Shown one piece after another: positions 54,240 to 63,650 of a stretch of DNA of 64,000 nucleotides. The stretch's first letter is position 1. The number at the start of each line of letters is the position of its first letter. The position numbers and the translations under genes were made by a program. The notes below the pieces were generated by a model. It worked only from the letters and a program-made list of their open reading frames with translations, did no database searches and was not told the DNA's origin. The stretch is taken from assembly GCA_963753545.1 (NCBI GenBank), contig CAVWCQ010000004.1, forward strand, positions 62,001-126,000, in the 5' to 3' direction. Source of the stretch: CAVWCQ01 sp963753545. GTDB taxonomy: Bacteria > Chloroflexota > Anaerolineae > Aggregatilineales > Aggregatilineaceae.

Positions 54240-54735
54240 GAGCACGTACAAAGTGCGTAATGAATTGTTAGGCTATAACTAATAAACTTTTCAAAAAAAT
54301 TAGTTGATCACTTCTACGAGAGCGAGGTGTGCTTACCCCCCCCTTTTCGGTTTCACGACTAACCATTTCCTAACCCTATCCCTACTTCCATTTTTGCCTC
54401 ATTTTCGGAAGGGGGTATTACAGATGTCCCCCTTAAGGACTAGATGTTGTGGACTGCGGGCAAACACCTCACCCCGGCTCAGCGGCGCACTGCGTGCGCT
54501 TGGCGGCTGAGACGACCCTCTCCAAGTGCATGCTCCGCATGCCTGGTTGGCGAGGGTGAGTAGAAGACCCCTTTCCCACACAAGCGCCCCTATCTACCAG
54601 TTTACACCCGGTTTGGGTCCAAAAATACTCCTTTAAAGTTGAACCTTAAGTACTAATTTGAAGATATTCGTGAGAAAAAAGAGTGCTGGGCAGGGCGCTC
54701 ATAATCCGCCCTGCCCTCTCCGAGTTGGCAAACCG
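54240..54735. other. Intergenic stretch without a gene
   Basis: I see no coding sequence in these 496 bases. They contain an AT-rich part, a C8 run near 54336 and the family A repeat at 54463-54560. A short frame across the repeat is not gene-like. Confidence 0.6.
54463..54560 (-). repeat. Interspersed palindromic repeat, family A, copy 3
   Basis: On the minus strand CCCTCGCCAA...TTGGAGAGGGTCG and GAGCCGGGGTGAGGTG match copies 1 and 2. Here the loops differ: the left one carries GCATGCGGAGCATGC and the right one a GC-rich inner hairpin. Confidence 0.75.
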
Positions 54736-56541
54736 TCAGGGAGTGGTGGCTGCCAATGTCAGAACATATGCCCCGGCCTGATCTTCGCCCGTGATGTACA
54801 GAACGATATAGGTGAGGCCGTCGCTGGGAATGGTCACACCGGTGATTTCGGGACTAGCGCCCGCGCCGCTGTCAGTGTCAAAGGCAATGGTCATACTATC
54901 CGCGTTGAGCAGCATCATATCGAGATCGAGGGCTGCATCTGCATTAACCTGGATGCTGACCTGATCTCCGGCATTGGCCCGGAATGCGTCGATCATAAAA
55001 GGTGATTCCGGGCTCAGGTTTCCTTCAACCGTCTTGCCACCCATGATCGTTGGCTCTTCGGGAGCGGCCATTACGCTAAACAGGAAACGCCCGCTGTCGC
55101 TGCCGCCCGGCGCGGCGGAAACCTCGATCCAGCCCTCGGCATGGGCAGGAACGGTATAGAGGGAGAAACTGGTAGCGGGCAGGACGATGGAGCCATCACC
55201 GCTGCCGCCTCCTCCGCCGCCCCCACCAGCCGCTTCAAAACCCGCGCCGATCTGTGGCGCAAAGTTCGGCGATAGGGCGAAGACCGCAACGCGCGTTTCC
55301 TGATCGCCTGTGGCGAAGGAATAGGTCTGCGCAGGATGCTGCGGGGATAGTTCGCCCTGGACCGTCTGGCCTAACTCGATAGGAGTCGCGTTTTCAGCGT
55401 CGGGCGGATTAGCGCCGCTGGGTACTGGCTCCACGTTGAAGGTAAGCGATATGTCGCCACTTGCCGGGGCATACCCTTTCGCTTCGATCAGCACGGTATA
55501 GAGGCCATCTTCCGGCAAATACACCCTGTTAAGTTCCGGGCTGAGACCCAGCCCGCTGTCGTCGTCTATCTCAAGCGGACTGCCGTTCGCATCGAGCAGC
55601 CACATCTTAGTATCCAGATAGGCTGTGTCACCTTGCACGCTCAGCGAAATCTGTTCTCCCGCTGTGCCCTCGAAAGCTGCCAGTGAGACCGGATTCTGTT
55701 CATCCAGGGTCATAGTTACAGGTTGATCCGGAGCTAGACTGGTCTGAGCCGGCAGGGGTAGTACACTCAGCCGGAAGTCGCCCCGAACATGGGGATCGTT
55801 CGGATCGTTATCCACAGTAACCAGGATTTGGCTGTTGGCGGGAAGGTCTAAAGCCCAGATAGTCGTTGCAGGCAGATTGACCTCGCTGCCCCCTCCGCCA
55901 CCACCGCCACCCCTATTGGACGTGATGTTCTGTGGGGTTAAGCCGGGCACAAAATCCTCGGAGTAGGCGACCAGGAGGACCTTCAGCGCCGCGTCTGTCT
56001 GGAACAGATACGAGACCGATGATGCTTCATCAACGAGCGTCCCGCGCACGGTTTCCCCGATCTGAATGGGCTGCGCGTTGTAGAGCACATAGAGATCCTG
56101 GGTCGGTGAAACAGTCGGGGTCAGGCGGGCTATACCGCCTGAATGGGTCAGGGGGGCGCGCCGGTTCTGTATCAGAATCAGCACGCCCAAGAGCAGCACA
56201 ATTCCGATCAGTGAAGCGGCAAACATGCCCGAATAAAACCGCTGCTGGGTAGATTTCAAACGACGTGTAACTGTGTGCTGCATGTCTGTTTCCTCCATCG
56301 TGTGAGCTTCGGAAAGCGATAAGGAGATATCTCGCCCGTTGGTCTGCTGCTGAAGCTGAGCCGCCGCCCGCGCTGCTGCCCAGACCCGATCCTGCACTTC
56401 CGGCGGTATCGTTTGCGCCGCGCGGGAAAGGACCAACATCCGCAGCAAAGCGGCTGTTTCCGAGTCCAAACCTGCGGGGGCAGGCGCGTCGGGATTGGTG
56501 CGCAGCGCGTCGATGAACTGTTCGATCTGTTCTCCTTTCAT
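54736..56541 (-). CDS. Membrane protein with PPC-like domains, probable anti-sigma partner
   Basis: The 601-residue protein has an N-terminal cytosolic part of about 100 residues (EQIEQFIDALRTNPDAP...LDSETAALLRMLVLSRAA), one membrane segment (FAASLIGIVLLLGVLILI) and an outer region of four beta-rich PPC-like units. Two of these have oligo-Gly loops of eight and nine residues. It overlaps the ECF sigma factor gene by 4 nt (ATGA). Position and topology suggest an anti-sigma factor that senses conditions outside, but the zinc-binding HxxxCxxC motif of typical anti-sigma factors is not visible. Confidence 0.82.
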   Translation of the reverse strand: MKGEQIEQFIDALRTNPDAPAPAGLDSETAALLRMLVLSRAAQTIPPEVQDRVWAAARAAAQLQQQTNGRDISLSLSEAHTMEETDMQHTVTRRLKSTQQRFYSGMFAASLIGIVLLLGVLILIQNRRAPLTHSGGIARLTPTVSPTQDLYVLYNAQPIQIGETVRGTLVDEASSVSYLFQTDAALKVLLVAYSEDFVPGLTPQNITSNRGGGGGGGGSEVNLPATTIWALDLPANSQILVTVDNDPNDPHVRGDFRLSVLPLPAQTSLAPDQPVTMTLDEQNPVSLAAFEGTAGEQISLSVQGDTAYLDTKMWLLDANGSPLEIDDDSGLGLSPELNRVYLPEDGLYTVLIEAKGYAPASGDISLTFNVEPVPSGANPPDAENATPIELGQTVQGELSPQHPAQTYSFATGDQETRVAVFALSPNFAPQIGAGFEAAGGGGGGGGSGDGSIVLPATSFSLYTVPAHAEGWIEVSAAPGGSDSGRFLFSVMAAPEEPTIMGGKTVEGNLSPESPFMIDAFRANAGDQVSIQVNADAALDLDMMLLNADSMTIAFDTDSGAGASPEITGVTIPSDGLTYIVLYITGEDQAGAYVLTLAATTP

Positions 56542-57098
56542 GAGCGGCCTCTCTCCTGTAAAACGTCAGCACGTAAACGAGTCATGATCCGGTGCAGTTC
56601 GACCCGGACCGCCGCCGCGCTTTTGCCGAGCAGCGCGCCGATCTCCTGGGAGGTCAGCCCACCGTCGATTTTCAGCGCCAGCAGTTCGCGTTGGTTGGCA
56701 GGCAGCGCCGCAACGGAACGCGCCAGGGCCTGCCGTTCTTCCAGTTCTACGATAAACGCCCCTGGCCCCGGGTGCGGATCGGGCAATTCCATCTCATCCC
56801 AGGAAAGGTGCGAACGTCGGTCGCGGTAGTAGTTCGCCAGTGCGTTATGCGCGATGCGAAACAACCACACCGCCACCGATCCGCCCTCATACCGGGCCAG
56901 CCCGACCAGCGCCCGTGTAAAAATCTGGCTGGTCAGGTCTTCCGCCTCGGCGGGATGATCTACCCCACGCAGGCAGTAGGCATAGATGCGGGGGAAGTAG
57001 GACTCGTAGATCGGCGCGAAAAAGTCCGGGTTAGACTGCGCGGCCAACATCATCAGGCTTTCGGGTGATGAGTTGACCGATAAGTCACGTTTGAGCAC
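56538..57098 (-). CDS. ECF-family RNA polymerase sigma factor
   Basis: The 186-residue protein has sigma region 2 (FFAPIYESYFPRIYAYCLRGVDHPAEAEDLTSQIFTRALVGLARYEGG, VAVWLFRIAHNALANYYRDR) and region 4 (LPANQRELLALKIDGGLTSQEIGALLGKSAAAVRVELHRIMTRLR). GTG 57098 has GGAGG 5 nt upstream; the earlier GTG overlaps that site. It directs RNA polymerase to stress or envelope genes. Its stop codon overlaps the start of the membrane partner. Confidence 0.93.
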   Translation of the reverse strand: MLKRDLSVNSSPESLMMLAAQSNPDFFAPIYESYFPRIYAYCLRGVDHPAEAEDLTSQIFTRALVGLARYEGGSVAVWLFRIAHNALANYYRDRRSHLSWDEMELPDPHPGPGAFIVELEERQALARSVAALPANQRELLALKIDGGLTSQEIGALLGKSAAAVRVELHRIMTRLRADVLQERGRS

Positions 57099-57233
57099 TA
57101 TCACCTCCGGTAGCTGTCTACCTGCGGTCGTTATCTATAAAAGACACGGCAGCGGCCCAGGTGTTACACTTGACCCCCGGCATGAAGTCCTATATGGTAC
57201 AGAGCAGTCTTCGAAACACAGAAGGGGGCGGCT

Positions 57234-58744
57234 GTGATCCACAAATGGTTTGTTTATTTCCTGACACTGATCATCGCGATTGCGGTGTTTCCCGCTACGT
57301 CATTCGCTCAGGACGGTCTGCCACTCACCCAGACCTATTATTCGCCGGATGGCCGCTTCAGCCTCGCCTACCCGGCGGGCTGGGTCGTCCAGGGAGCGGA
57401 GTCGGCGGTCTCGCTGGCAACCGACGCGGGCGCAGTCCAGGCCAACACAGCCCTCGAGTCCGGGCAGGCGCGGGTCGCGTCCTGGTTGGCCCCATCAGCG
57501 CGCCGCCGCTGTCGCTGCCCACGGATGCCACGCTCCAGGATGTGCTCGATCTCCTGAGCCAGATCGCGCCCGCCGCCACCACCTGCGATCCGCTCAGCGA
57601 TCCGGTTGATGAGCAGTTAGGCCACTACCCGGCGCTATACACTACTCAGACATGCAGCCGCGCCGAGAATCTCACGATAACCGCCGATCTGGGTGAGGGG
57701 CAGGTGGCTATTCTGGCTGGATCAACGGGACTCGGCGGGCTGGCCCTGCTGACTCCGACGCTGTTCGAGATTGTCGCCTCGATCCAGATCGAAGCAAACC
57801 CGGAAGGGATTTTCACCAGCCCAGACGGGGATTATACGCTGCGCCCGCCAGAGGGCTGGACAATCACGGTGGAGACGGTGGAGGGAAACGGCTTTGTCGT
57901 CCTGACATCGGATGGGCAGTTTGAATTTGCGCCCCCCGCAGGCGGGCAAACCGTACGCGATATTTATCCGCGGATCGGTCAGCGAGGCAACGAACACCGC
58001 GCCGTCCCTGGACGATCCCGCCAGCAATCCGGTGAGCGTGTTGGAAGGGTTGAACGCCAATACGGAAAATGAGTTTGGCGAAGTGATCCCGCTGATGATT
58101 GATGGGCGCTATGCGGCGCGCACCGATGCGGTCTATGAGAGTTTTGAGGACAGCGCGCTCGTGCTGATGATCAATGAGGACGCCTATATCTACGCCAACG
58201 CCTTCGCCGCCCCCGGCGAAATGGACGACTTTTTGACCACCGTCGAGCAGGTGATCACCTCGGCGGCGCTGCGCGGGGAAGGGTTGGAAGCGGCGGACTA
58301 TATTCAGGATATCAGCCTGCCCAGACCTATACCGCCCCCGATGGCACGTTCGCGTTTGATTATCCGGAGGGCTGGTCGGTGGAGCAGGACGGGTCGATGC
58401 TCGTCCTGAGCGGGGCAATCTATACGGAGGGTGACACGCGCATTCTGCTGAGCCTCGTTCCCGAAGCAGGCGCAACTCCGGCTGATGTGCTGCGTCCCGC
58501 ATTTGACGCGCTGGGGTCCGGGACTACATCGGACGGCATTATCCATTTCACCGTCAATGGTCATCCGGCGGCGCGGATCAATGCGCGCAACACGATCACG
58601 CCGGATGTAGGCCTGACTCAGATCGCAGTCGATATGGGCGGCGAGCAGTTCTTTGTCGCGCTAATCGGTGTCGCTCCCTTTGGCGATCCCGACTTTGAAA
58701 CGACCCTGCTGGCAATTCTGGCGTCGGCGCGACTGACAGGATGA
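57234..58744 (+). CDS. Secreted protein with three tandem PsbP-like domains (frameshifted)
   Basis: GTG 57234 follows AGGGGG. A signal peptide (WFVYFLTLIIAIAVFPATSFA) leads to three similar domains, each opening with the pattern SPDGRFSLAYPAGW, SPDGDYTLRPPEGW or APDGTFAFDYPEGW. They resemble the PsbP/MOG1-like fold. The frame breaks at about 57480, 57960 and 58315, each by a single base, so the domains sit in different frames but one protein of about 500 residues is clear. The stop codon overlaps the next gene by 4 nt. The function is unknown; three breaks could be errors or decay. Confidence 0.78.
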
Positions 58745-59817
58745 TCGAGAGATTGAACCGATTCGGCCTATGGCTGGCGCTGGTGCTGCTGGCCACGCTT
58801 CCCGGTGAGGACCATCCTCACCTCGATCTCAGCGGATGCGCCGTCCGGGATCGGGCATTTGAGACTCTGTTCACACGCTCAGGGGGCGGGTGGACGGGCG
58901 GTGATGGAACTTATTCGGTGCCTCTGCCGGATGGGCGCACGATCTGGATGTTCGGGGATACATTTCTGGGCACGGTACATCCCGATCGGTCGCGCCCGGC
59001 AGATTCTCCCCTGATTCGCCTGTCGCTGGTTGTCCAAGATAGGTTTGAACTGACCACGCTTTTCCGGCAGACGCCGGATGGCCCCACCGTGCTGCTCACT
59101 CCGGGCCCGGTTGGCTGGTGGTACTGGCCTCTGGATGGAACGGTCGAGGGGAATCATCTCTACCTGTTTCTGGCAGCGATCCGGCAGGAGAGTCCTGGCA
59201 GTTGGGGATTTGCCTACGCCGGGCAAAACGACATCGCCGTTTTTTCACTGCCCGCTCTGACTATCGAACGGGTCGTCACTGTCAACACCCCCTTTGAGTA
59301 CGGTGTCGCCATCCTGGAAGAAAAAAACGAGACATACATTTATGGTCTGAGTGCCAAAAATGGCGTGAAATTCGCTTATGTGGCGCGCACGCACACCGTC
59401 TTGGAAACCTGGGAGTATTTCGACGGGAAAAGCTGGTCTCCGGATTCCGAATCCGCTGCGCCCATCTTACAGGGTGTTTCTGACCAATACAGCGTGATCA
59501 AATGGGACGGCATTTATTATCTGATTACCCAGGCTACCGATTTTGGAGCCGAGATTTGGGCTTATGTGTCACAAACGCCGACTGGCCCGTGGTCAGGTCC
59601 GGTTCTGTTATACCGGACACCCGAATCCGGTGGACATCTGTTCACCTATAACGCGGTGGCCCACCCGCAGTTTGTGGCGGATGAAGGGCTGCTGATCTCT
59701 TATAATGTGAACAGTTTTGAGTTGGAAGATATTTTCGACCACGCAGATAACTACCGGCCTCATTTTATTCGTGTTCCATTTCGCTGTTTGCAGCATGCCG
59801 CACGGTTGGTTCAATAA
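58741..59817 (+). CDS. Secreted DUF4185-like beta-propeller
   Basis: The 358-residue protein has a signal-peptide-like N terminus and a five-bladed propeller pattern: GWTGGDGTYSVPLPDGRTIWMFGDTFLG (DUF4185 hallmark), then PVGWWYWPLDGTVEGNHLYLFLA and repeated ISYNVN- and YLITQATDFGAEIWAYVS-type strands. DUF4185 proteins resemble glycosidase-like propellers. It overlaps the preceding gene by 4 nt (ATGA), so both are made together and may act together outside the cell. Confidence 0.82.
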   Translation: MIERLNRFGLWLALVLLATLPGEDHPHLDLSGCAVRDRAFETLFTRSGGGWTGGDGTYSVPLPDGRTIWMFGDTFLGTVHPDRSRPADSPLIRLSLVVQDRFELTTLFRQTPDGPTVLLTPGPVGWWYWPLDGTVEGNHLYLFLAAIRQESPGSWGFAYAGQNDIAVFSLPALTIERVVTVNTPFEYGVAILEEKNETYIYGLSAKNGVKFAYVARTHTVLETWEYFDGKSWSPDSESAAPILQGVSDQYSVIKWDGIYYLITQATDFGAEIWAYVSQTPTGPWSGPVLLYRTPESGGHLFTYNAVAHPQFVADEGLLISYNVNSFELEDIFDHADNYRPHFIRVPFRCLQHAARLVQ

Positions 59818-59869
59818 AAAAGGTGTACCTGACCAGGCACACCTCTCTCGGTTCAGCAGAAAAACAGCG

Positions 59870-60313
59870 CTATCCGGCGGGCATGCGAAGGCCAAGCTGC
59901 GAGAAGATCGCGGGCATTCCAGAGTCCGGGCTGGGTTCAAAATCCCAGGAGACGATCTGGTCGCCGTCCACCGTCGCCACGCCATATTCACGGGCCATTG
60001 TAAAGGTTCGGCCCGTCGGCGCGTGGAAGCCAAACCCCAACGGCCTCAGATCGAGATTCCCGGTGTGCGTGCCCGTGAGTGCCGCCGAGACACTGACCTG
60101 ATTGCCCTCCGCCCCATCAATGTCGAAGTTATAGGCGAGATCAGGAAATGCCTCTCGCAGGATGGCGTTCACACCTATCCACTGCTCGGCAGAAACTGGC
60201 TGCGGTACGGGACCACTGAATAAAAAATCATCGGACAGATAGGAAAATGCCGTCTCAAAATCTCCCATTTGAATGGCGTCCATCACCGCACCCACTATAT
60301 CAGCAGCACTCAT
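59870..60313 (-). CDS. SnoaL-like ester cyclase/NTF2-fold protein
   Basis: AAGGAG 8 nt before ATG 60313 decides the start. The 147-residue protein has the NTF2-like fold: ADIVGAVMDAIQMGDFETAFSYLSDDFLFSG, then AILREAFPDLAYNF and VSAALTGTHTGNLDL, as in SnoaL-type polyketide cyclases and relatives. The small conical barrel binds a hydrophobic ligand; most members are not characterised. It runs convergent to the DUF4185 gene. Confidence 0.82.
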   Translation of the reverse strand: MSAADIVGAVMDAIQMGDFETAFSYLSDDFLFSGPVPQPVSAEQWIGVNAILREAFPDLAYNFDIDGAEGNQVSVSAALTGTHTGNLDLRPLGFGFHAPTGRTFTMAREYGVATVDGDQIVSWDFEPSPDSGMPAIFSQLGLRMPAG

Positions 60314-60458
60314 GATCGTTTCTCCTTGGCTATTTATGCTTATATTCATCATGTTAATACACAATACTCCTGTTCAGGCACGGATGCAATATCCCTGTTA
60401 AATCCCGGTGCCGTCTGATAAAATCAACCGATATTGAAAAAATGGGACCTATGTGATC

Positions 60459-61874
60459 ATGTCGAAACGCAAAGATTCGTATTACCTGCTCAGCCTCGGC
60501 TGTTCCAAAAACACCGTCGATTCGGAATCGATGGCGGCCATTTTGGAAGGGGCCGGGCTGCATGGGACCGACAAAGCCAACCGCGCCGAGGTGCTGATCG
60601 TCAACACCTGCGGCTTTATTGACTCCGCCCGGCAAGAGAGCATCGAGGCGCTGCGCGAACTGGCAGCGATCAAAAGGCCGGACCAATATCTGATCGCCGC
60701 CGGGTGCCTGTCGCAGCGCTACGGGCGCGACCTGCCCGCGCAGATTCCCGGCCTGGATGGGATTATCGGCACGCGGCGCTGGATGGATATCCTTGACCTG
60801 GTGCGCCGCCTGCGCGAACGCAAACACCCGGAACCGCTCTACCATATTCCCGACGACGCGGTGACGGTTGGATCGGACGAACACGGCGTCAGCCGCGTCG
60901 CTAAAATGGGCGCGAGCGCGTATCTGAAAATTGCCGACGGATGCCGCCGCCCCTGCGCCTTCTGCGCGATTCCGGCGATCAAGGGAACTGCCGTCAGCCG
61001 CCCCATCGAGCGCATTCTGGACGAAGCCCGCGCTCTGCGCGACGGCGGCATGAAGGAGCTGATCCTCATCGCCCAGGACACCACCGATTATGGGCACGAT
61101 CTCGGCCTGAAAGATGGGCTGGCCGTGCTGCTGGAACAACTGGTGAACGCCGTGCCGGATATGCCCTGGATGCGGATCATGTACGCTTATCCCGGTTATG
61201 TGACCGATAAACTGATCGAGACGATGGCCTCGCACCAGCAGATCGTGCCCTACCTGGATATTCCGCTGCAACACGCGGACCGCCGCACGCTGCTGCGCAT
61301 GCGCCGCCCGGCTAATATCGAGTGGGTTCACACGACCATCGGCAAGATGCGCACCGCCATGCCCGATCTGGCGATCCGCACCACGTTTATCGTCGGCTAT
61401 CCAGGCGAGACGGACGAGGAATTTGGAACGCTGGTCCAGTTCGTGCAGGAGATGCAGTTTGACCGCGTGGGCTGCTTCACCTACAGCTTCGAGCCGGGCA
61501 CGCCGTCCGCCGAACTGGGGGATCAGGTTCCCGCCGAGGTGATGGAGCAGCGCCGCGATATCCTGATGAGCACGCAGCAGCCGATCAGCCTCGCCCGCAA
61601 CCAGGCAATGGTTGGCAAAACGCTGTCCGTGCTGGTTGAAGGGCAGACGGAAGCCGCCGATGAAGACGGGAATCCCACCGGGCAGATGATCAGCCTGGGA
61701 CGCTCGTACCGCGACGCGCCGGAAATCGACGGGTACGTCTTGATCGAGGGCGAACTACCAGCGGGCGAACTGGTCCCTGTTCGCGTCACCGGGGCAATGG
61801 TTTACGATCTGGTCGCCACGCCGGACCTGATGCCCAATATCGTGATCAAACCGGGCACGATCATCGGCCCCTGA
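60459..61874 (+). CDS. rimO: Ribosomal protein uS12 methylthiotransferase
   Basis: The 471-residue protein has the N-terminal UPF0004 domain (YYLLSLGCSKNTVDSESMA, VNTCGFIDSARQESIE, AAGCLSQRY) with three cluster-binding Cys, the radical-SAM motif CRRPCAFCAIP (CxxxCxxC) and a C-terminal TRAM domain (GKTLSVLVEG). The GCSKN and NTCGFI signatures indicate RimO rather than MiaB. It adds a methylthio group to an Asp of ribosomal protein uS12. GTG 60453 is an alternative start. Confidence 0.95.
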   Translation: MSKRKDSYYLLSLGCSKNTVDSESMAAILEGAGLHGTDKANRAEVLIVNTCGFIDSARQESIEALRELAAIKRPDQYLIAAGCLSQRYGRDLPAQIPGLDGIIGTRRWMDILDLVRRLRERKHPEPLYHIPDDAVTVGSDEHGVSRVAKMGASAYLKIADGCRRPCAFCAIPAIKGTAVSRPIERILDEARALRDGGMKELILIAQDTTDYGHDLGLKDGLAVLLEQLVNAVPDMPWMRIMYAYPGYVTDKLIETMASHQQIVPYLDIPLQHADRRTLLRMRRPANIEWVHTTIGKMRTAMPDLAIRTTFIVGYPGETDEEFGTLVQFVQEMQFDRVGCFTYSFEPGTPSAELGDQVPAEVMEQRRDILMSTQQPISLARNQAMVGKTLSVLVEGQTEAADEDGNPTGQMISLGRSYRDAPEIDGYVLIEGELPAGELVPVRVTGAMVYDLVATPDLMPNIVIKPGTIIGP

Positions 61875-61903
61875 TCGTTCACTGCGTTAGAAAGATGATC
61901 CGA

Positions 61904-61928
61904 AGCCATGCCACACGCATGGCTTTTT
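61904..61928 (+). terminator. Terminator of rimO
   Basis: AGCCATGC, loop CACAC and GCATGGCT (61904-61911 with 61917-61924) are followed by TTTTT. Confidence 0.92.
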
Positions 61929-61963
61929 GTTAGCACCATACGAGGGCAGGATGGGCGGGGCGA

Positions 61964-62557
61964 TTACTCTTCCAGTAGCGGGGTGATATCGCGCTCCATG
62001 ATCTCCTGCGTGAGCGCACCGGGAGGCCAGGATTTGACCAGCGTCCCATCGGGGCCGATCAAAAACGAGGTCGGCAGGCTGTTGCCCAGGTATTGGCGGT
62101 CAAACACCGCGCCCGTCAGATCGAGGGCGATGGGAAATGCAAACTGATGGCCGCTAACAAATTCCTCAACTGCCAGCGCATCCTCGGCATAATTCACGGC
62201 GATCAGCTCAAATCCCTCGCCACGATGGGCCAGATAATATTCCTGCAAGTCGGGCATCTCGCGCAGGCAGGGTGGACACCACGACGCCCAGAAATTAACC
62301 AGCACCACCTTGCCCCGCAGTTGAGTCGTGGCTATCGTCTCGCCATCCAGCCCTGGCAGCGTAAAATCGGTACGGAGTGTCCCCGGCTGGGTAACCTGGG
62401 CGGCTGTTTTCTGCTGGCGGACGGGTTCCTCGTCGTCCGTTTGCCCCGAAAAATAGGCGTAGCCAACCCCAGCAGCCAGCAGCAGCATGCCAACGAGGAC
62501 CAGAAAACGAGGGTCCAGCGCGCCCTGCTCAGTAATTTTCCTGCGCAAAGAAATCAT
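61964..62557 (-). CDS. TlpA-like membrane-anchored thioredoxin
   Basis: The 197-residue protein has one N-terminal membrane segment (FLVLVGMLLLAAGVGYAYFSG) and a TlpA/ResA-type domain with DFTLPGLDGETIATTQLRGKVVLVNFWASWCPPCLREMPDLQ, redox motif WCPPC, and cis-Pro segment SLPTSFLIGPDG. It faces outward and probably reduces disulfides, for example in apocytochrome c maturation. A dihaem cytochrome c is encoded in the window. Confidence 0.93.
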   Translation of the reverse strand: MISLRRKITEQGALDPRFLVLVGMLLLAAGVGYAYFSGQTDDEEPVRQQKTAAQVTQPGTLRTDFTLPGLDGETIATTQLRGKVVLVNFWASWCPPCLREMPDLQEYYLAHRGEGFELIAVNYAEDALAVEEFVSGHQFAFPIALDLTGAVFDRQYLGNSLPTSFLIGPDGTLVKSWPPGALTQEIMERDITPLLEE

Positions 62558-62680
62558 TACCCTGTCCTACTCACCTCATCAGACGCCCGTAGAGAGATCG
62601 TACCCGGCCCGGTCTGGTCAGGCCGCTTTCACGCGGTATAATACGCGTTATTAAGCGGCTTACACAAGGTTCAAACACGC

Positions 62681-62929
62681 ATGTCCGTTCCCTACTGCCA
62701 TATTTGCCAGGAAAACGAGGCTGAAAAACGCCAGTATGGTGATGCTTCACTCAGCGGCGGCGACTACTGCCCGGTCTGCCACCAACCCGCCTGCCGCTAC
62801 CATATGGCGCGCGTTCGCTGGCGCTGGAAAAACAACGGGCAGGTCGGGGATGCCCTGGTGTGCCGCAGCTGCAAGACTACATACCGCCACCGCACCTGGG
62901 ATCGTCTCAACCGCGACTGGATCAGCTAG
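62681..62929 (+). CDS. Small zinc-ribbon-like protein
   Basis: The 82-residue protein has Cys/His pairs suited to two zinc sites: YCHICQENEAEKRQ, YCPVCHQPACRYH and LVCRSCKTTYRHR. It is basic at the C terminus, so it may contact nucleic acid or protein. Its stop overlaps the end of the convergent phosphatase gene by 8 nt. I do not recognise a named family. Confidence 0.75.
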   Translation: MSVPYCHICQENEAEKRQYGDASLSGGDYCPVCHQPACRYHMARVRWRWKNNGQVGDALVCRSCKTTYRHRTWDRLNRDWIS

Positions 62930-63650
62930 ACTCGATCAGAGCGGCCCGAAGCTGCTGAATGGCTTCGGCAGACATGCCGCCCTGCTGCAAATAGCCCTCG
63001 ACGCCGCCGAACGTCGAATCCAGGTAAGCGAGTGTCGCTTCCATAATCGGCGGCGCGCAGTCCAGCAGAATATCGATGGCAGCGGACTCATATCCCACAC
63101 GTTCAAGGTGGCGGCGCAGCACAGCGAACGGTTCTACCATGTGGCGCGCGGTTTCCGCATAATTGGCGATGATATCCTCATCGCGCACACCCGCCACCCG
63201 CATCAACAGAGCAATCACGACCCCGGTGCGATCCTTGCCTGCCGAGCAGTGAATGATCAGCGGATGATCGATATGGGCCAGAATGTTCTCAAACAGCTCG
63301 GCATGATAGGCGGCACGCGGCGGCAGGCTCTCCGGGTAAAACTGGGTCGGCAGGATTTCCTGTTCCTGGATAACCGCCAGCACATCCCCTTCTAAAAGCT
63401 GCGTTGGCGCGCGGATCACTTCTACACCTGGGCCGGGCTGGTCAGGGCCATCGATGGTATTATCCAGATCACAGCGTAAATCAAAGACCGTTTTGATGCC
63501 CAGCCGGGCGAATACGGCGCGATCCGAATCCGTTGCATAGGTCAGCGTACCGGAGCGAAAGACCAACCCCCGCCGCAACTGTCCACCGTCTGTGGTGCAA
63601 TATCCCCCAATGTCACGAAAATTATGAACACCTTCTAATGGAATGTGCAT
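62922..63650 (-). CDS. Tyrosine phosphatase, Tyr_phosphatase3 type
   Basis: The 242-residue protein begins with GVHNFRDIGGYCTTDGGQLRRGLVFRSG and has the P-loop HCSAGKDRTG (CX5R with the catalytic Cys and Arg), as in Mycobacterium PtpB-like and other bacterial dual-specificity phosphatases. Asp in the TVFDLRCDLD region may be the general acid. ATG 63650 has AAAGGA 5 nt upstream. Its substrate may be a phosphotyrosine, phosphoserine or phosphoinositide. Confidence 0.93.
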   Translation of the reverse strand: MHIPLEGVHNFRDIGGYCTTDGGQLRRGLVFRSGTLTYATDSDRAVFARLGIKTVFDLRCDLDNTIDGPDQPGPGVEVIRAPTQLLEGDVLAVIQEQEILPTQFYPESLPPRAAYHAELFENILAHIDHPLIIHCSAGKDRTGVVIALLMRVAGVRDEDIIANYAETARHMVEPFAVLRRHLERVGYESAAIDILLDCAPPIMEATLAYLDSTFGGVEGYLQQGGMSAEAIQQLRAALIESS

